A stretch of DNA of 64,000 nucleotides from Adiantum capillus-veneris. Taxonomy: Eukaryota > Streptophyta > Polypodiopsida > Polypodiales > Pteridaceae. The DNA lies in contig CM043966.1 of assembly GCA_014529385.2 (NCBI GenBank), positions 42,625,537 to 42,689,536 of the forward strand. The letters run 5' to 3'. The stretch's first letter is position 1. The number at the start of each line of letters is the position of its first letter. The position numbers and the translations under genes were made by a program. The notes under the pieces are model-generated. The model did not search any database. It was not told where the DNA came from and saw only the letters and a program-made list of their open reading frames with translations. This document shows positions 22,551 through 35,290 of this stretch, piece by piece.

Positions 22551-24260
22551 ATGCAAAAATAAGCAAGAGATGGCGGCAATTCAATTGAGTTGGTTCGAGC
22601 AATCTTTCTCTCTTTCTCTCTTTCCGCGTTGTCTACTTTGACAGTTTCATCTTCCCTGAATAAGCAAAAGTTAAAACCCTTGCTGCAAAAGTCTTTAATG
22701 ATCCTACCATCTCTAATTTTTTGCAACAGATTGCTATCATACATCATATGTCCCACTCATCCGACAGCATCATCTGCATCTGCACCTCAAGAGGTACGTA
22801 CACACACAGCATATGGCCAAAATTTAAATATCATCAGAGTGAGAAGAGGAAAGGCAAAAACCAAGTGAAACTTTGACAACTTGATACTACTGTAGCTTCC
22901 TCGGATATACTAACCGTTGCAACGATGCGAGGAGTGGAAAAGCTTATAGGTTATTCTCACCACAAATTAGTACAATTCTAGATACACATGAATCCAATCT
23001 TGTAGACCACAGAATCAACATGATTTTAGGCGTATAAAGCTACACGGAATACAAAAAACTCAACCTATTGATTAACAGATAACCAATGACTAGGTGTGTT
23101 TGGCATCATGTCTGCTCAAAACTACACACTAGCCTTTCCAAGGTTAACCAAATACTTGTTGTACTTAGCATCATATCTCCTCAGAACTACTGAGTAGCGT
23201 TAAATGGTAACCTTGCATTTGCACTACATTTCTACTCAAATGTATATATTTTTTATTAAAGTTTTAACTTAGTGTTCATTCTCTCTTTTCGTAATAGCCT
23301 TTTTCCATACAAACACCTTACCTTTTTTAGATCTTTATGCATTTACATCATATTTCTCTCTTCATGCTAAATGTAAATAGTAAACTTAATTCTACTCTCC
23401 TAGTTATTTTACTGCATATTCTTTTAACTAATTATCTTTACTAATTTAAATAGCTATCTACATCCCATAATTTATAAATAAATCATTTATGGGCACTTAT
23501 CTTACCCATCTTTTCTCAAGGGTAGGGTTAACCTTGTAGGCCTTCCCTTCCCCACCACTATGTGACCCAACTCTTGGATCATTTACTTGTGTTGGTCAAC
23601 AAATCTTAAATATAATGTATATCCCCAATAAATCAAACTTTATTGGAGCCTACCTCATTTGTTTAAGGTGGATTCTCTTTTGAAAAAAGCATACTACACC
23701 TTGGATGCATGCTAAAGGGCCCCCTACAAGGAGACTTGGTTCAAAAGATGTTTTGGATGCATCTTGAATGCCTTAGCTCGTGGGTATACTTGAGGAACAC
23801 TCCAAAATCAGCTTAAACACTTTGAGAAGGTCAACTTTGCCTTTTACAGCACCCAATTCTGAGTTACAGGCTGAAAGTTGTGGTGAAAACAAGATGCTGC
23901 GGACACTGTTACTACAGGTCAAAGTTACAATCAGGTAAACCACAAAGGTGAAAAGTTTTCTTGACTTCTCCAACATTCTAAAATACCAATGGGGAGTTAA
24001 AAACCACTTGCATGTGGAGGGGTCGGCTCAAGATGCTTCTAGAGACACAACAAACAGGATGGGGACACTCTGCAGGAGCCACTGGAGGGACATCATGGTG
24101 GGGCCCACATACATTATCAACCCTTATGGAGCCTCCACGACTTAAAAGGCTATTTTTAATGAAAAAATAAGTCCCTTATTTGCATAATTGAAGGAATGGT
24201 CAAAAGGGAACCTAACTATGGTTAATTACCTACCCTAATCAAGTTTAACGTAACCCAAGG
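21641..24260. other. AT-rich stretch without recognised gene
   Basis: Contains the (GA)n tract at 22511-22548. Small frames around 21700-22500 have no domain. 23200-23480 is strongly AT-rich. From about 23700 the sequence may belong to the U3 of an LTR whose TATA box is at 24272, but I could not find a second copy in the window. Confidence 0.4.
22511..22548. repeat. (GA)n microsatellite
   Basis: 38-bp GA run. Confidence 0.95.
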
Positions 24261-24271
24261 TCTTGTACAGC

Positions 24272-24280
24272 TATAAAAAG
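24272..24280 (+). promoter_or_regulatory. TATA box of a promoter or LTR
   Basis: CTATAAAAAGGCCC lies 70-100 bp before a pyrimidine-rich leader (TCTCTCTCCTCTTGTCTCCC at about 24359-24378), the layout of a plant TATA promoter. No gene is evident downstream, so an orphan or solo LTR is the likeliest owner. 24280-25290 otherwise holds no recognised gene. Confidence 0.5.
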
Positions 24281-25014
24281 GCCCTTTGGCAAGCACAAAA
24301 ATACACACACCGACTCCATTGCTGCAAATAAGCTCCTCTAAGGTTAGGGAAGCCTTAATCTCTCTCTCCTCTTGTCTCCCTATCCATTTCCTAAGCTCGC
24401 TATCATAAGCGGCACCATAGAGAGAGCATCAATATGCTATTGCTACCATTCTCTTGCAAACATTTCTCTTACCATACTCATCCCTAAATAAGGATTGTAG
24501 ATTCTATATGAGAGCAAGGATATCAAGTTCAATGATCTATCTCATGGTTTGATCAACAAATTGTTGCAATTGGGGTGTCGTCGTCACACTTTTGCTCTAA
24601 ACGCATGTAAAATTGGTAAGCATATCTTGGCAGCTTCTCGTATTTTGTGCTCATTGGGTTGCTTGTTTATTGAGAAAGTTTTTTGTGCACCATGGTGTCT
24701 ATTTGCTTGGCTTCTCTCCTTATGTTGTGTGTAAGTGAGTCTTGGGGCTGCATAGATGGAGAAGAGCTCCCTATGCACGCCGCCTTATGTGTGTAAGTAG
24801 TCTCTTCTTTTGGGAAAGGAAAGGAGTTGTCAAGTATTTGTGCATTATGGTGTTTTGAGTTTTGAGGTTTTGTGCTTGCTTTTCTTAAAAGTATATGAGC
24901 ACTAATATGGTGAAGGTCAATCTTTGCATATGAGTTTGTGCAGTGTTCAAAGGGATTGCTTAAGGAGTGTGTGTTGAATGGTTGAAGGGCATTTTGTGTT
25001 GAAGCACATAAGGA

Positions 25015-25016
<2 letters not shown>

Positions 25017-25051
<35 letters not shown>
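25017..25051. repeat. (GT)n microsatellite
   Basis: About 34 bp of GT dinucleotides. Confidence 0.95.
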
Positions 25052-25295
25052 GTATATGGTTTGTTTTGGTTTCCTTCTTTCTCCATAAAAGAGGGTGGTG
25101 CCCCTAAGAAATATGCGTGTGTAGGGTCTCACGGAGTGGTTGTCCGGTGGGAGCCTTGAGTTGAGCCCCATCTCAAAAAATCCGCTCTCACTACGCACTA
25201 TCCTTTACACAAAAAAATGTTTGTTTGATACCTTGAACTATGCAGGTTTGAATAATGAGACCACAACCACTGCTCCGCTCCAATAGTACAAAACA

Positions 25296-25829
25296 TCACA
25301 AATGTAACTTCCCGCACCGAGGCCTCTGATTGTAGGGTAATTGATCGGGGGATTTTGCGATCAATCCACAAACAACAACCTGAGCATTACCGACAGAAAT
25401 AGGGATCCATACTGCAACAAAGGGACCTGGAATACATGGTGCACCTGTGGCAAAAGCTGAATTGGGCAAATGGGCGTAGTGGGCAATAATGCTATTAGCT
25501 TCCAGTTGTAAAGGATAACCCAGTGCTGGAGTAGGCGAGAGAACCAAGCAGGCAATGAGCTCCGGAGGTGCAAACACTGCATGGACGAGGGGGTCTACAT
25601 CACCAAGACTTGCTGCCCATGCCTTGAACAAGGTCCATGCCGTTGAGTGTATCCCATCCACAATTCGAACGACACACAAATCCTCATCTGTACATGCCTC
25701 GCGCACAGCTCCTACTTCAATCATTCTCCTGATTAGGTCTTCTGGTAAGCATGCACGAGGTGCACAGAGCGTTGCCATGCCCGGGGTACCTGACAATAAA
25801 AAGCAATGCAACTCAGCGAAGAAGAGCAA
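25296..25829 (-). CDS. Unassigned 177-codon ORF, possible host exon
   Basis: An intact minus-strand frame, starting at an ATG at 25829 with a second one (MATLCAPRACLPEDL) near 25778. The protein is rich in Ala, Pro and Leu, with no retroelement motif that I recognise. Segments such as EVGAVREACTDEDLCVVRIVDG and ANSIIAHYAHLPNSA (not one run) look like ordinary globular protein. A TTTTTATTGTCAG tract before GTACC at about 25790 resembles a splice acceptor, so the first dozen residues may be intron. TCAG followed by GTTG near 25377 could be a donor. Function unknown. It might be a host exon, a captured gene fragment or chance. Confidence 0.35.
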   Translation of the reverse strand: MLFFAELHCFLLSGTPGMATLCAPRACLPEDLIRRMIEVGAVREACTDEDLCVVRIVDGIHSTAWTLFKAWAASLGDVDPLVHAVFAPPELIACLVLSPTPALGYPLQLEANSIIAHYAHLPNSAFATGAPCIPGPFVAVWIPISVGNAQVVVCGLIAKSPDQLPYNQRPRCGKLHL

Positions 25830-25869
25830 GCCTACAACCTATGGGCAGAAAAGGTTTAGGCGGGAGAAG

Positions 25870-25871
<2 letters not shown>

Positions 25872-25907
<36 letters not shown>
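25872..25907. repeat. (GA)n microsatellite
   Basis: About 35 bp of AG/GA dinucleotides. Confidence 0.95.
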
Positions 25908-27409
<1,502 letters not shown>

Positions 27410-27561
27410 TCCCTCCCACCAAGGATAGCAACTGTCCTCAGTTGCTCAATAGAGCTATCCCAATTGCAGCTAACCACTACAACAGAAGGGTGCCCAGTCT
27501 CGTAACATCCCTCCCACCAGGGATAGCAACTGTCCTCAGTTGCTCAATAGAGAAATCAACT

Positions 27562-28010
27562 GGACCGTGAGTGATGGAAAGTGTGGAGAAGGTCAGGAAA
27601 GTTGCAAAAAAACTTTTCAGGTATCCATTTGGCATCCTCTCTAGGGTGGCCCTTGAAAGTTAGAAGGTAACGGTTATAAACCATTCCAGTGCTTGTAGTG
27701 GTGGTCTCATGGTCAACTATTTTATTAGGGATGAGTTGCTCTTCTTGGTCTACAAGTGAAGGAGGGTCCTCATAAATGTGGTGTGTAGGTAGGGGTCCTC
27801 GGAATGGGCGTAAAAGACTAATGTGAAAGGCATTGTGAATGTGCCAATGTGCAGGTAGTTCTAAACGAAAAGAAACATCATTAATGACAGCTGAAATTTT
27901 GAAAGGTCCATAAAAACGAGGAGCAAGCTTAACAAAGACATTAGTGTCAACGCTTTTGATCCTGCGTTTTTTGATGCGAAGTAAAACATGATCACCTTAT
28001 TTGAATTGGT
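27562..28010 (-). pseudogene. Integrase C-terminus, GPY/F module and chromodomain of element C
   Basis: On the minus strand, after a stop at 27997-27999 (FK-stop-GDHVLLRI), the frame continues to its natural end near 27562. It shows APRFYGPFKISAVINDVS (GPY/F), HWHIHNAFHISLLRPF, then IVDHETT and RYLLTFKGHPREDAKWIPE, a good chromodomain ending with its conserved tryptophan. Chromodomains of this kind guide integration to heterochromatin in related elements. The stop fits a C-to-T change of a Gln codon or another single change. Confidence 0.9.
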
Positions 28011-28865
28011 GTGCCTTGCGGTGCTTGCTAGCATGCTTGGTGTAAAGTTCTTGTGAGTGTTTAATGGCAGAATGCACACTTGCATAAATATCATGAAAGT
28101 CAGTAGTGAAATCATCAGCGGCAAGCACAACATCAGAAAGACGTGAAGCAGGAGTAGGAAGTGAGTGACCATAGACAATTTCAAATGGTGACTTACCTGT
28201 GGCAGTGTGAGTGGTATTGTTGTAGGCAAATTGCAAAATATGAAGGTAATCATCCCATTTCTTAGGTTGAGAAGAAACATAAGCCTTTAACAAGTCAATA
28301 ATAGTGCAGTTGGTGACTTCGGTTTGACCATTAGATTCAGGATGAAATGCAGAAGTGAAGTCAAATGTAGTGCCAAGATTTTCAAACATAGTAGTCCAAA
28401 AAGCACTACAAAATTTTGAATCTCGATCAGAAATAATCACTTTAGGAAAACCATGATGTGGAAAAACAGTCTTAAGAAACAAAAGTGCAGCTTAATGTGC
28501 TGTGAGTGTTTTCTTACACGGAACAAAGTACACTTGTTTAGAGAAACGATCAATAATAGTCCATATCATGTCATGTTTGTGCGTTGTGAGTGGGAAACCA
28601 GTAACAAAATCCATTAAAATATGTTCCCAAGGTCTTTTAGGAATGGGGAGAGGGTGTAAAGTCTCAATTTCTTACCTGTAGCTGCTTTGATTTTTTGACA
28701 AATCAAACAAGTTGACACATACTGTTTAACATCCATTCTCATAGTAGGCCAATAGAAATCACGACATAAATTTTGAAAAGTTGCAGCAAATCCTCTATGT
28801 CCAGCGTAAGGGGGTTTGTGCAATTCTTCAATAATTAATGTACGGAAAGGTTTAGTCACACACAA
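28011..28865 (-). pseudogene. Integrase of element C
   Basis: The HHCC finger lies in the frame at 28614-28865: ELHKPPYAGHRGF, CRDFYWPTM and CLICQKIKA. A single frameshift near 28650 then moves to the frame with [17 protein letters not shown] (first catalytic Asp). A stop at about 28490 follows, and then VIISDRDSKFCSAFW (second Asp) and ESNGQTEVTNCT (Glu). The DDE triad is intact apart from the frame breaks. A 1-bp shift also separates this domain from RNase H at about 28860. Confidence 0.92.
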
Positions 28866-29601
28866 TTTTGTTTGAAATAAAGGAAGTTTTTTTGAATAGT
28901 GTATTCGAGAAATGTGTGTACAAAATTATCAAGCATGTGCAACCATGTCGTTTGGAAGTCATCATCATGTGCATAAGTGTCAGGCATAGTGTCAAATGAA
29001 GTTCCCGTAATGGTTGATAGATGATTAAGTGAGGGTCTTCTACTCAAAGCATCAGCTACAACGTTTTCTTTACTAGGTTGGTATTGAATGTTGGGCTGAA
29101 AACTTTGAATAAACGCGGCCCACTTAATATGTCTATCATCTATTAAGGGCTGAGAGAGTAAATATTTGATACTTTGTTGATCAGTTTTAATGATCAAGTC
29201 AGTACCCATTACATAGTGTTTCCAAATTTTCAATGCATGTACCACAGCAGTCAACTCTTTATCATAAGTACTGAACTTTGTTTCAGACGGTTTGAATTTA
29301 CGACTTTCGAAAGCAATTGGATGGTTATCTTGCATGAGGACTGCATCGATACCTTTTCCACTAGCATCAGTGACTACCACAAAGAATGGTCTTTCAAAAT
29401 CAAGCAATTGCATACAGTGCATTAGTCAAAGCATGTTTAAGTGCATTAAATGAGCTTTCTTGCAAATTAGTCCATTCATAAGGCGTGTTTTTCTTCAATA
29501 AGAGAGTCAAAAATGTGCTTTGTAAGCAAAATTACGAACAAAATTCCTATAATAGCTACAAAGACCAATAAAAGATCATAGCTCATGCAAGTTTTTGGGT
29601 C
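28866..29601 (-). pseudogene. RNase H and RT end of element C
   Basis: Minus-strand frame with VVVTDASGKGIDAVLMQ (Asp), YDKELTAVVHALKIW (Glu), IIKTDQQSIKYLL (Asp) and VVADALSRR (Asp), a complete RNase H site. Before it, RPKNLHEL, a TGA (29576-29578, Arg CGA to TGA), then SFIGLCSYYRNFVRNF is the RT-RNase H connection. Insertion F interrupts this connection at 29606. Confidence 0.9.
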
Positions 29602-29606
29602 TAGGC

Positions 29607-29737
29607 TGTCAGGCCAAGGGCAGGGCCAAGGGCCAGGACGGACATGCGGTCAAGGGGCGCTATATTTAGGGGCTAGGAGTCTATATATGGCACGGTTGGG
29701 TGGAGAGTTGCATGGTCCAGTCCCCCGCAGTCTAACA
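29607..29737 (+). repeat. 5' LTR of element F (131 bp)
   Basis: Very short LTR, TGTCAGGCC...TCTAACA. It contains a TATA-like TCTATATATGG about 50 bp before its end, so it could still hold a minimal promoter. Confidence 0.93.
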
Positions 29738-29738
29738 T

Positions 29739-29750
29739 TGGTATCAGAGC
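29739..29750 (+). promoter_or_regulatory. Primer binding site of element F
   Basis: TGGTATCAGAGC, one T after the LTR, complementary to initiator-Met tRNA. Confidence 0.93.
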
Positions 29751-29851
29751 AAGGTGGAGAGGAGGAAGGAGGGTGGAGCCATGGCGGAGAAAGATGGCAT
29801 GGTTCTCTTTTCAAGGCATGTAATCTCTCTCTCTATCCCTCTCTCCCGGAA

Positions 29852-29884
<33 letters not shown>

Positions 29885-32800
29885 TTGCGGTTCATGGAAG
29901 CTCGCCCTCCTTTCGGTGAAGAAGGAGCAGCATGGCAGAGTCCTTTCATGGATGCATGGCAAGGTCGTGCTGCAAGAAGGCCATGGCAGAGAGGGAAAGC
30001 AAAGGAAGGCATGGCTCTTTGGCTTTTCTCTCTCTCATCTTCAACCGGGCATGGCGAGATTTCTCGGCACAGAGAACCGTTGCAACAACCCTAGCATGGA
30101 CGAGGGTGTGTCGGCGACCTGAATCAAATCGGCCATGCATGGTCTCTAGAGAATCGCCCTGGGCCAAGGAAGCGATTTCGACACAGTCTCTTGGCCAGTC
30201 AGCACCTGTAGCATGTCCCCATGCAAGGTTTTTGGCCTGCGCAGGCGGCAGCTGCTGCCATCGCCAAAAAAAAATTTCTTTTTACTTTCTTTTTACATTG
30301 GTGGGTGCCCTAGGGTACCCACGGGCCACCCCAGGGGCCCCTCCACACCAACCAGGGCCAGGACACTATCTCCTTCTCGAAATCGGCCAGGGCTGCGACT
30401 AAGACACGGCATCGGCAAGGCTGTATGGGCCGTTTTTCACACAAAATTTTTTGCATATATCTGAGACAATTGTATTCGACCTCGGAATTCCACCCTCGGC
30501 GTTTTGCTCAGGAAAGCACACACCATCTATACGACGGGCATTATTTACAGTCGAGGCAACAGACTCTTGGGGCTTGTCGCCATGGCAATCGAAAGGGCTA
30601 CCCATCAACACAAAAGCGAGGTTAGGTGATTATGGTTGCATGCAACCAACCAAGCAAGCAAGTGTGACGATGACTGATGTAGCTCTTTGACCTTCAAAGG
30701 CAAGGTATGCATAGATTTGGTTTTGGTTTGCCAAAGTTTTTCAGACATGCTGTGTAATTTTTGCATGCACTAGACGAGTAAGTGTTTTGGCCTCGCATCC
30801 ACAAGCAAGGCTGGTAACAACTATTTTTACACACATGCCAAGCACAAGGTGCTTCTGTGGTTAGAACAAGCATGACAAGCCTCATATACTTTGCCTGCAA
30901 CATATATGAGTGCAATTTAGACACTCCCAGCACAAGCACGGCTTGTGACAGTTGTTTTAAGCATTACCATTTTGTTGGCATCGAAGCAATGTTTCACATG
31001 CCAACATGGCTCAAGCATGGCTTGAGTACTTGCAACCCTGATCTGCTGCACGGATCATCAGCAGTTCACTTTTGATGCCCATGGAATCTCAAGGAGATCG
31101 GCACACCCTGTGGCTCGGCTTCATGAAGGGTGCACAGAGCTCGGCATGGCCGACCTCTTGTCACTGCTTTCAGAAGCCGACAAAGATGCTAGCCCAGAGC
31201 TAACCACTTACAGTTGAAATTGCTTGACAAGGTCAATTTTTTGTACATGATCGACAAGGTTGATTCTCTTTGCTATGGCATATGTCGTCAATAGCATTTG
31301 TTGGCAACGAGGCTAGACATAGTTATATGAAGCAAGGCTTCAATTTCTGCATCTTGCATTGAGCTTCCCCACGTTTGGTCTATGCTAGGAGCATACAAAA
31401 TTGGGAAGGATTTGGCAATATGCTTGCAAGTTATTTCATTTCATGCCCGACGGGCATATATGGCGCAAGAGAGCGAAGTTGTGTACACGCCAACTCCCAC
31501 TTGCACAGCAAATATGGCTATCAACCATCTATGAGACATCAGATATGGCTATGAGACATCTATCCGACAGCCACATATGGCTATGAGCCATCTCTGAGAA
31601 AGTTTTCTCCTACAAAATTTCATGACAACTGGTTGCAGCAACAACTACCAGGTTAGCCAAGTTTAAGTTTTTCCTTTTTTTTTTCCATGTTTACACTTTA
31701 CTTGGCAATTACTGTCATTGTGCAAAGCAAAGTGCTTTGGCACGGCTTCTCCCTTGTGCCGAGATAATGCCATTGATTTGGAATCAAGGGCTTTGGCACA
31801 CAAGTTTGGGGAACTGGCAAAATAGGGAATGTCAGCTCACAGAATCCGTACCAGTTTATTTTGTGCACGGCACTTATGATTTTGGTTCTCACGCTTGAGA
31901 CCGTTATCGTAGCCAAGGGCTTACGTTTTTGCATGCAAGGCATGCTAAGCAGTTGGCATGGATTCCACCACTTTATGCATTACGCTTTCGTTATCACACT
32001 CGCAACTCTGTCATGGACAGACTAAGTGATGGATTGTTGAACCTGATGGTTGGTTGCTATCAACACCCAACAACACTAAAAGGAACCTAAATCTAGGACT
32101 TATTTCATAGGCAAAGTGCCAATGCTAAGTCATTTTCATACAAACACGACCCTGCAAGGCAGGTAGATCAAGATGTGGTTGTGTTTTTCTGTTACCTCTC
32201 TCAATGAGAGAGTCATAGCAGAAACTTGTTGCATGCTTCTAGGATATGCTGCACATTAGGCATAAGATGCACACGAGCATGGCAATCAACTATACACATC
32301 ATAGTCATTCAAGGAAAGTTCCGCAGCCCAGCATGCTCTTCTTCTCTCTCGTTCTCTCTTTAAGGAAATAATGAAAATCTTCTAAGAAGCTTTTGATACG
32401 TGTTTTTCTCGTGAGTCAGCCTGAGCCAAGGTGCTCTAACTTTCAGCTAGCACGTGGCTAAGATGCTACTCAAATTAGTCTTCATCAGTTCGTCCATTGA
32501 ACATTAATTTGCACAAGGGCTATGAGCCACATAGGCTAAGAGCCATTGTCAGGCCAAGGGTAAGACCCAACTATTGGCATTCTTTGGGGTGATTGTTTTC
32601 AAGATTGAACAGATCTACCCAAGGAAGTATACATCGACGTTAATGCACAAGCAAGAGTCTTGTCATTACGGATGTTTAGGGTGTCATTTTTGCACTACAT
32701 GTTTTCAGTGCGACACTCAAGCTGAGTTTTTGATAATCTTCAACTCACAGTAGTTGATCTCTATAAGGAAGTATAGATGTAGCAATCAGTGGTGATAGCA

Positions 32801-33887
32801 TGGCTGTCCACACGAGCTAGGCAGTTCACTTGTGTGGATTTCCTGCTCTCTCTATAGCACTACGGAGTGTCTATGGACATATTGTTTTAGGGTACGACCC
32901 GACGGGTGACTGCTACATCACCCCATAGGCATTGAGGATCACAGTTGATCTGCATTGAGGATCATAGTTTGATCTCTCTCAGTTAGACTTCAAGGAAAGA
33001 ATTCCGCAATCTACCACGCGGTAGTGGACAAACTCAACTTTTCAAGTTGATTCCAATCATTATGTACACGGTTAACTATGTTGGTTGTCGTTACCTGCTA
33101 GTTGAGCAGTTTCTACAAAGGGTCTTACCAAGGGGTTTGACTACGTAGATTTTAACCAAAGGGGTTGGATTACGAAGGCAACACCCACGGTTCCCAATGC
33201 AATGCTGTTTTTTTTTCACGTAGGAGATGTGCTCCTCTCCGTTTAAATATTGGTAAGTGAACATTACGTTCAAACCTCCAGGTACGCATCTATTAATTTG
33301 GTGTTATTCCATTTTTTGTATGCTTTGCTTGTTTTTTTTTTCAAGACGTATAAGTACGCTTGAATGTTACAGAGCCATGCCAAGGGCATGTCGGCACAAA
33401 GTATTTTGGGCCAAGTGTCCAATCTACCTTTTTGCCTTATGCTGTTACGAACCTACTTGTAGGGTTCGATTTGGCACATGTTGTCACATGGGATACAACA
33501 TGGTCTAGGAACTCAAGGAGTTTGGTTTAGCCAGTGTGGAGCATGATAATGAGGGTCCCTCTCACTCGCGTCGCAGAGTGTTCGTAATTACCTCAATACA
33601 CAAGTACAACTCGTACTTGATGGATGTCACTTTTCCTGGCATCCTTACTTGAGACATATTCCACATGTGGAGAATATGAGTCTCTGGGACTGACACTGGC
33701 GCCCAATTCGAAATGATGTGTCGCGACGAAGTCCCTAGGTGTTGGTCGCATCCATTCATTAGACCAATTGATGCACACAGTATCAGGAACAATTTCAGTG
33801 GCCAAAAATTGTCGGGTACTAAGTACAGACTTGTTGTGATTACAAGTGATGTGAAACCACCTTAACGGAGGGTCGTTTCTACATATA

Positions 33888-34065
33888 GCAAAGTATGCTA
33901 CGTTCATGAGAATGTTTCATGGTTGGTTCCTAGGTGTGACCGGGTTGTCACATTCTATTATGGTCCAACTTTTGTTGCAAAGTATGCTACGTTCATGAGA
34001 AGGTCTCATGGTTGGTTCCTAGGTTTGACCGGGTTGTCACATTCTATTATGGTCCAACTTTGTTG
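33888..34065. repeat. 89-bp tandem duplication in element F
   Basis: Two copies of a unit starting GCAAAGTATGCTACG (33888 and 33977) with a handful of differences. Both contain the GACCGGGTTGTCAC block. Confidence 0.93.
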
Positions 34066-35010
34066 CAAGATTTTCACGTAAGTATCGTGGAAAGTCTTGT
34101 CATGGAAGTGCGGTTTGGATATGTTTGTGTTAAATGCATGCACACTAGGTGTTATGGGCCCTAGTGTTTAACACAAATTTATTTGGAGCGGCATGCAAAT
34201 CCATGGACTTTATTCTTTCTGCACCCTTTTGCACTGCTAGTGCAATCTCTCTTGCAGATTTAGTATGAGTTTACACCCTGCCATACAAGGTGATGGCTGA
34301 GTATGGATGTTAGTGATTGGTTGTTGGAACCTCCAATCTACCTTCAACCTAGTTGGTTGTTTCCATTCCATATCGAGTATATGGCTGGATACTCAATGGT
34401 TGAGTCATAGTTTGTCGTCAGTCGTGGAAGACTGTCTGTGAGTGGCTGGGGAAAGTACCTCACTCTTACTGCTGTTATTCATCCCATGGGCAGCTTACAA
34501 GTATTCTATTTAGTACTAAAGGATATGCTAAGCGCATACGTTAGTAAACCGTGCTAAAGGATCTGCTAAGAGCATACGTTAGCACAATGCATTCTGAATA
34601 GGTGATTCTCTTCTTATTCTAGAATTTGCTTAGGTTAGGTTTTCAACTTTGAACACCTATTGTGGTGGGGTTGGATACTGATAGTTTCATAAGTCAAGGA
34701 CTTAGTAGGTGTGCTGACAGAGTATGTTGGCATGTAACCTTTGTTAGGGGTGAACATGTGGTTCTGTGTGTTCCAAAATGTTTAGAAGTCTGACATGAGG
34801 ACACTCCCTATTCTATCTTTCAGTACCTATGAGCTTTTCAAGATACTCACATGAGTTATCATGAGTTACCATTTAGATACGGGTGGTTGCAAAAGGACAA
34901 CAATGTTGAAAATCAAGATGTTGCTCTTGGTTTCATTGAACCTCCTCACTGCACCAGGTATCAGTCATATGGACAATTGGCCCGTGTACAAGATGCCAAT
35001 AAGGAAAACA

Positions 35011-35154
35011 TCAGTGTTCTTACGAAGATACTACCACTTGTGTTTTCGAGGACGAAAATGCTTCTCCAAGGGGGGAGTAATGTCAGTGTTCTTACGAAGA
35101 TACTACCACTTGTGTTTTCGAGGACGAAAACGCTTCTCCAAGGGGGGATTAATG
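35011..35154 (+). repeat. 72-bp tandem duplication carrying the polypurine tract (F)
   Basis: Units 35011-35082 and 35083-35154 both read TCAGTGTTCTTACGAAG ... CTTCTCCAAGGGGGGA ... TAATG. Each ends in the polypurine tract and the TG that starts the LTR, so the tract and the first LTR bases exist twice. Confidence 0.93.
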
Positions 35155-35283
35155 TCAGGCCAAGGGCAGGGCCAAGGGCCAGGACGGAGATGCGGTCAAG
35201 GGGCACTATATTTAGGGGCTAGGAGTCTATATATGGCACGGTTGGGTGGAGAGTTGCATGGTCCAGTCCCCCGCGGTCTAACA
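35153..35283 (+). repeat. 3' LTR of element F (131 bp)
   Basis: Same length as the 5' LTR, with about three substitutions. Followed by TT and then the target repeat TAGGC. Confidence 0.93.
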
Positions 35284-35290
35284 TTTAGGC

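Larger units (their letters stand above)
29607..35285 (+). mobile_element. Element F: LARD-like non-coding LTR retrotransposon nested in C
   Basis: Two 131-bp LTRs (29607-29737 and 35153-35283; about three mismatches) start TGTCAGGCC and end TCTAACA. A PBS for initiator-Met tRNA follows the first, and a purine tract (CCAAGGGGGGATTAA) precedes the second. TAGGC flanks the element at 29602-29606 and 35286-35290. Removing F with one TAGGC restores the RT frame of element C (W-P-R-P-K). The 5.4-kb interior has no gag, protease, RT or integrase motif on either strand, only short random frames, so mobilisation must have relied on proteins from another element. Two bases (TT) sit between the 3' LTR end and TAGGC. 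Confidence 0.93.

Noticed and set aside
25080-25200. SINE-like tRNA-derived head (GGTCTCACGGAGTGG...)
   Set aside because: Could not match clear A and B boxes or a tail; too weak to call.
29585-30402. Overlapping frames of 122-169 codons at the start of element F
   Set aside because: Mutually overlapping frames in a GC-rich, CT-repeat-bearing stretch with no motif; not conserved in copy G as far as I can see.
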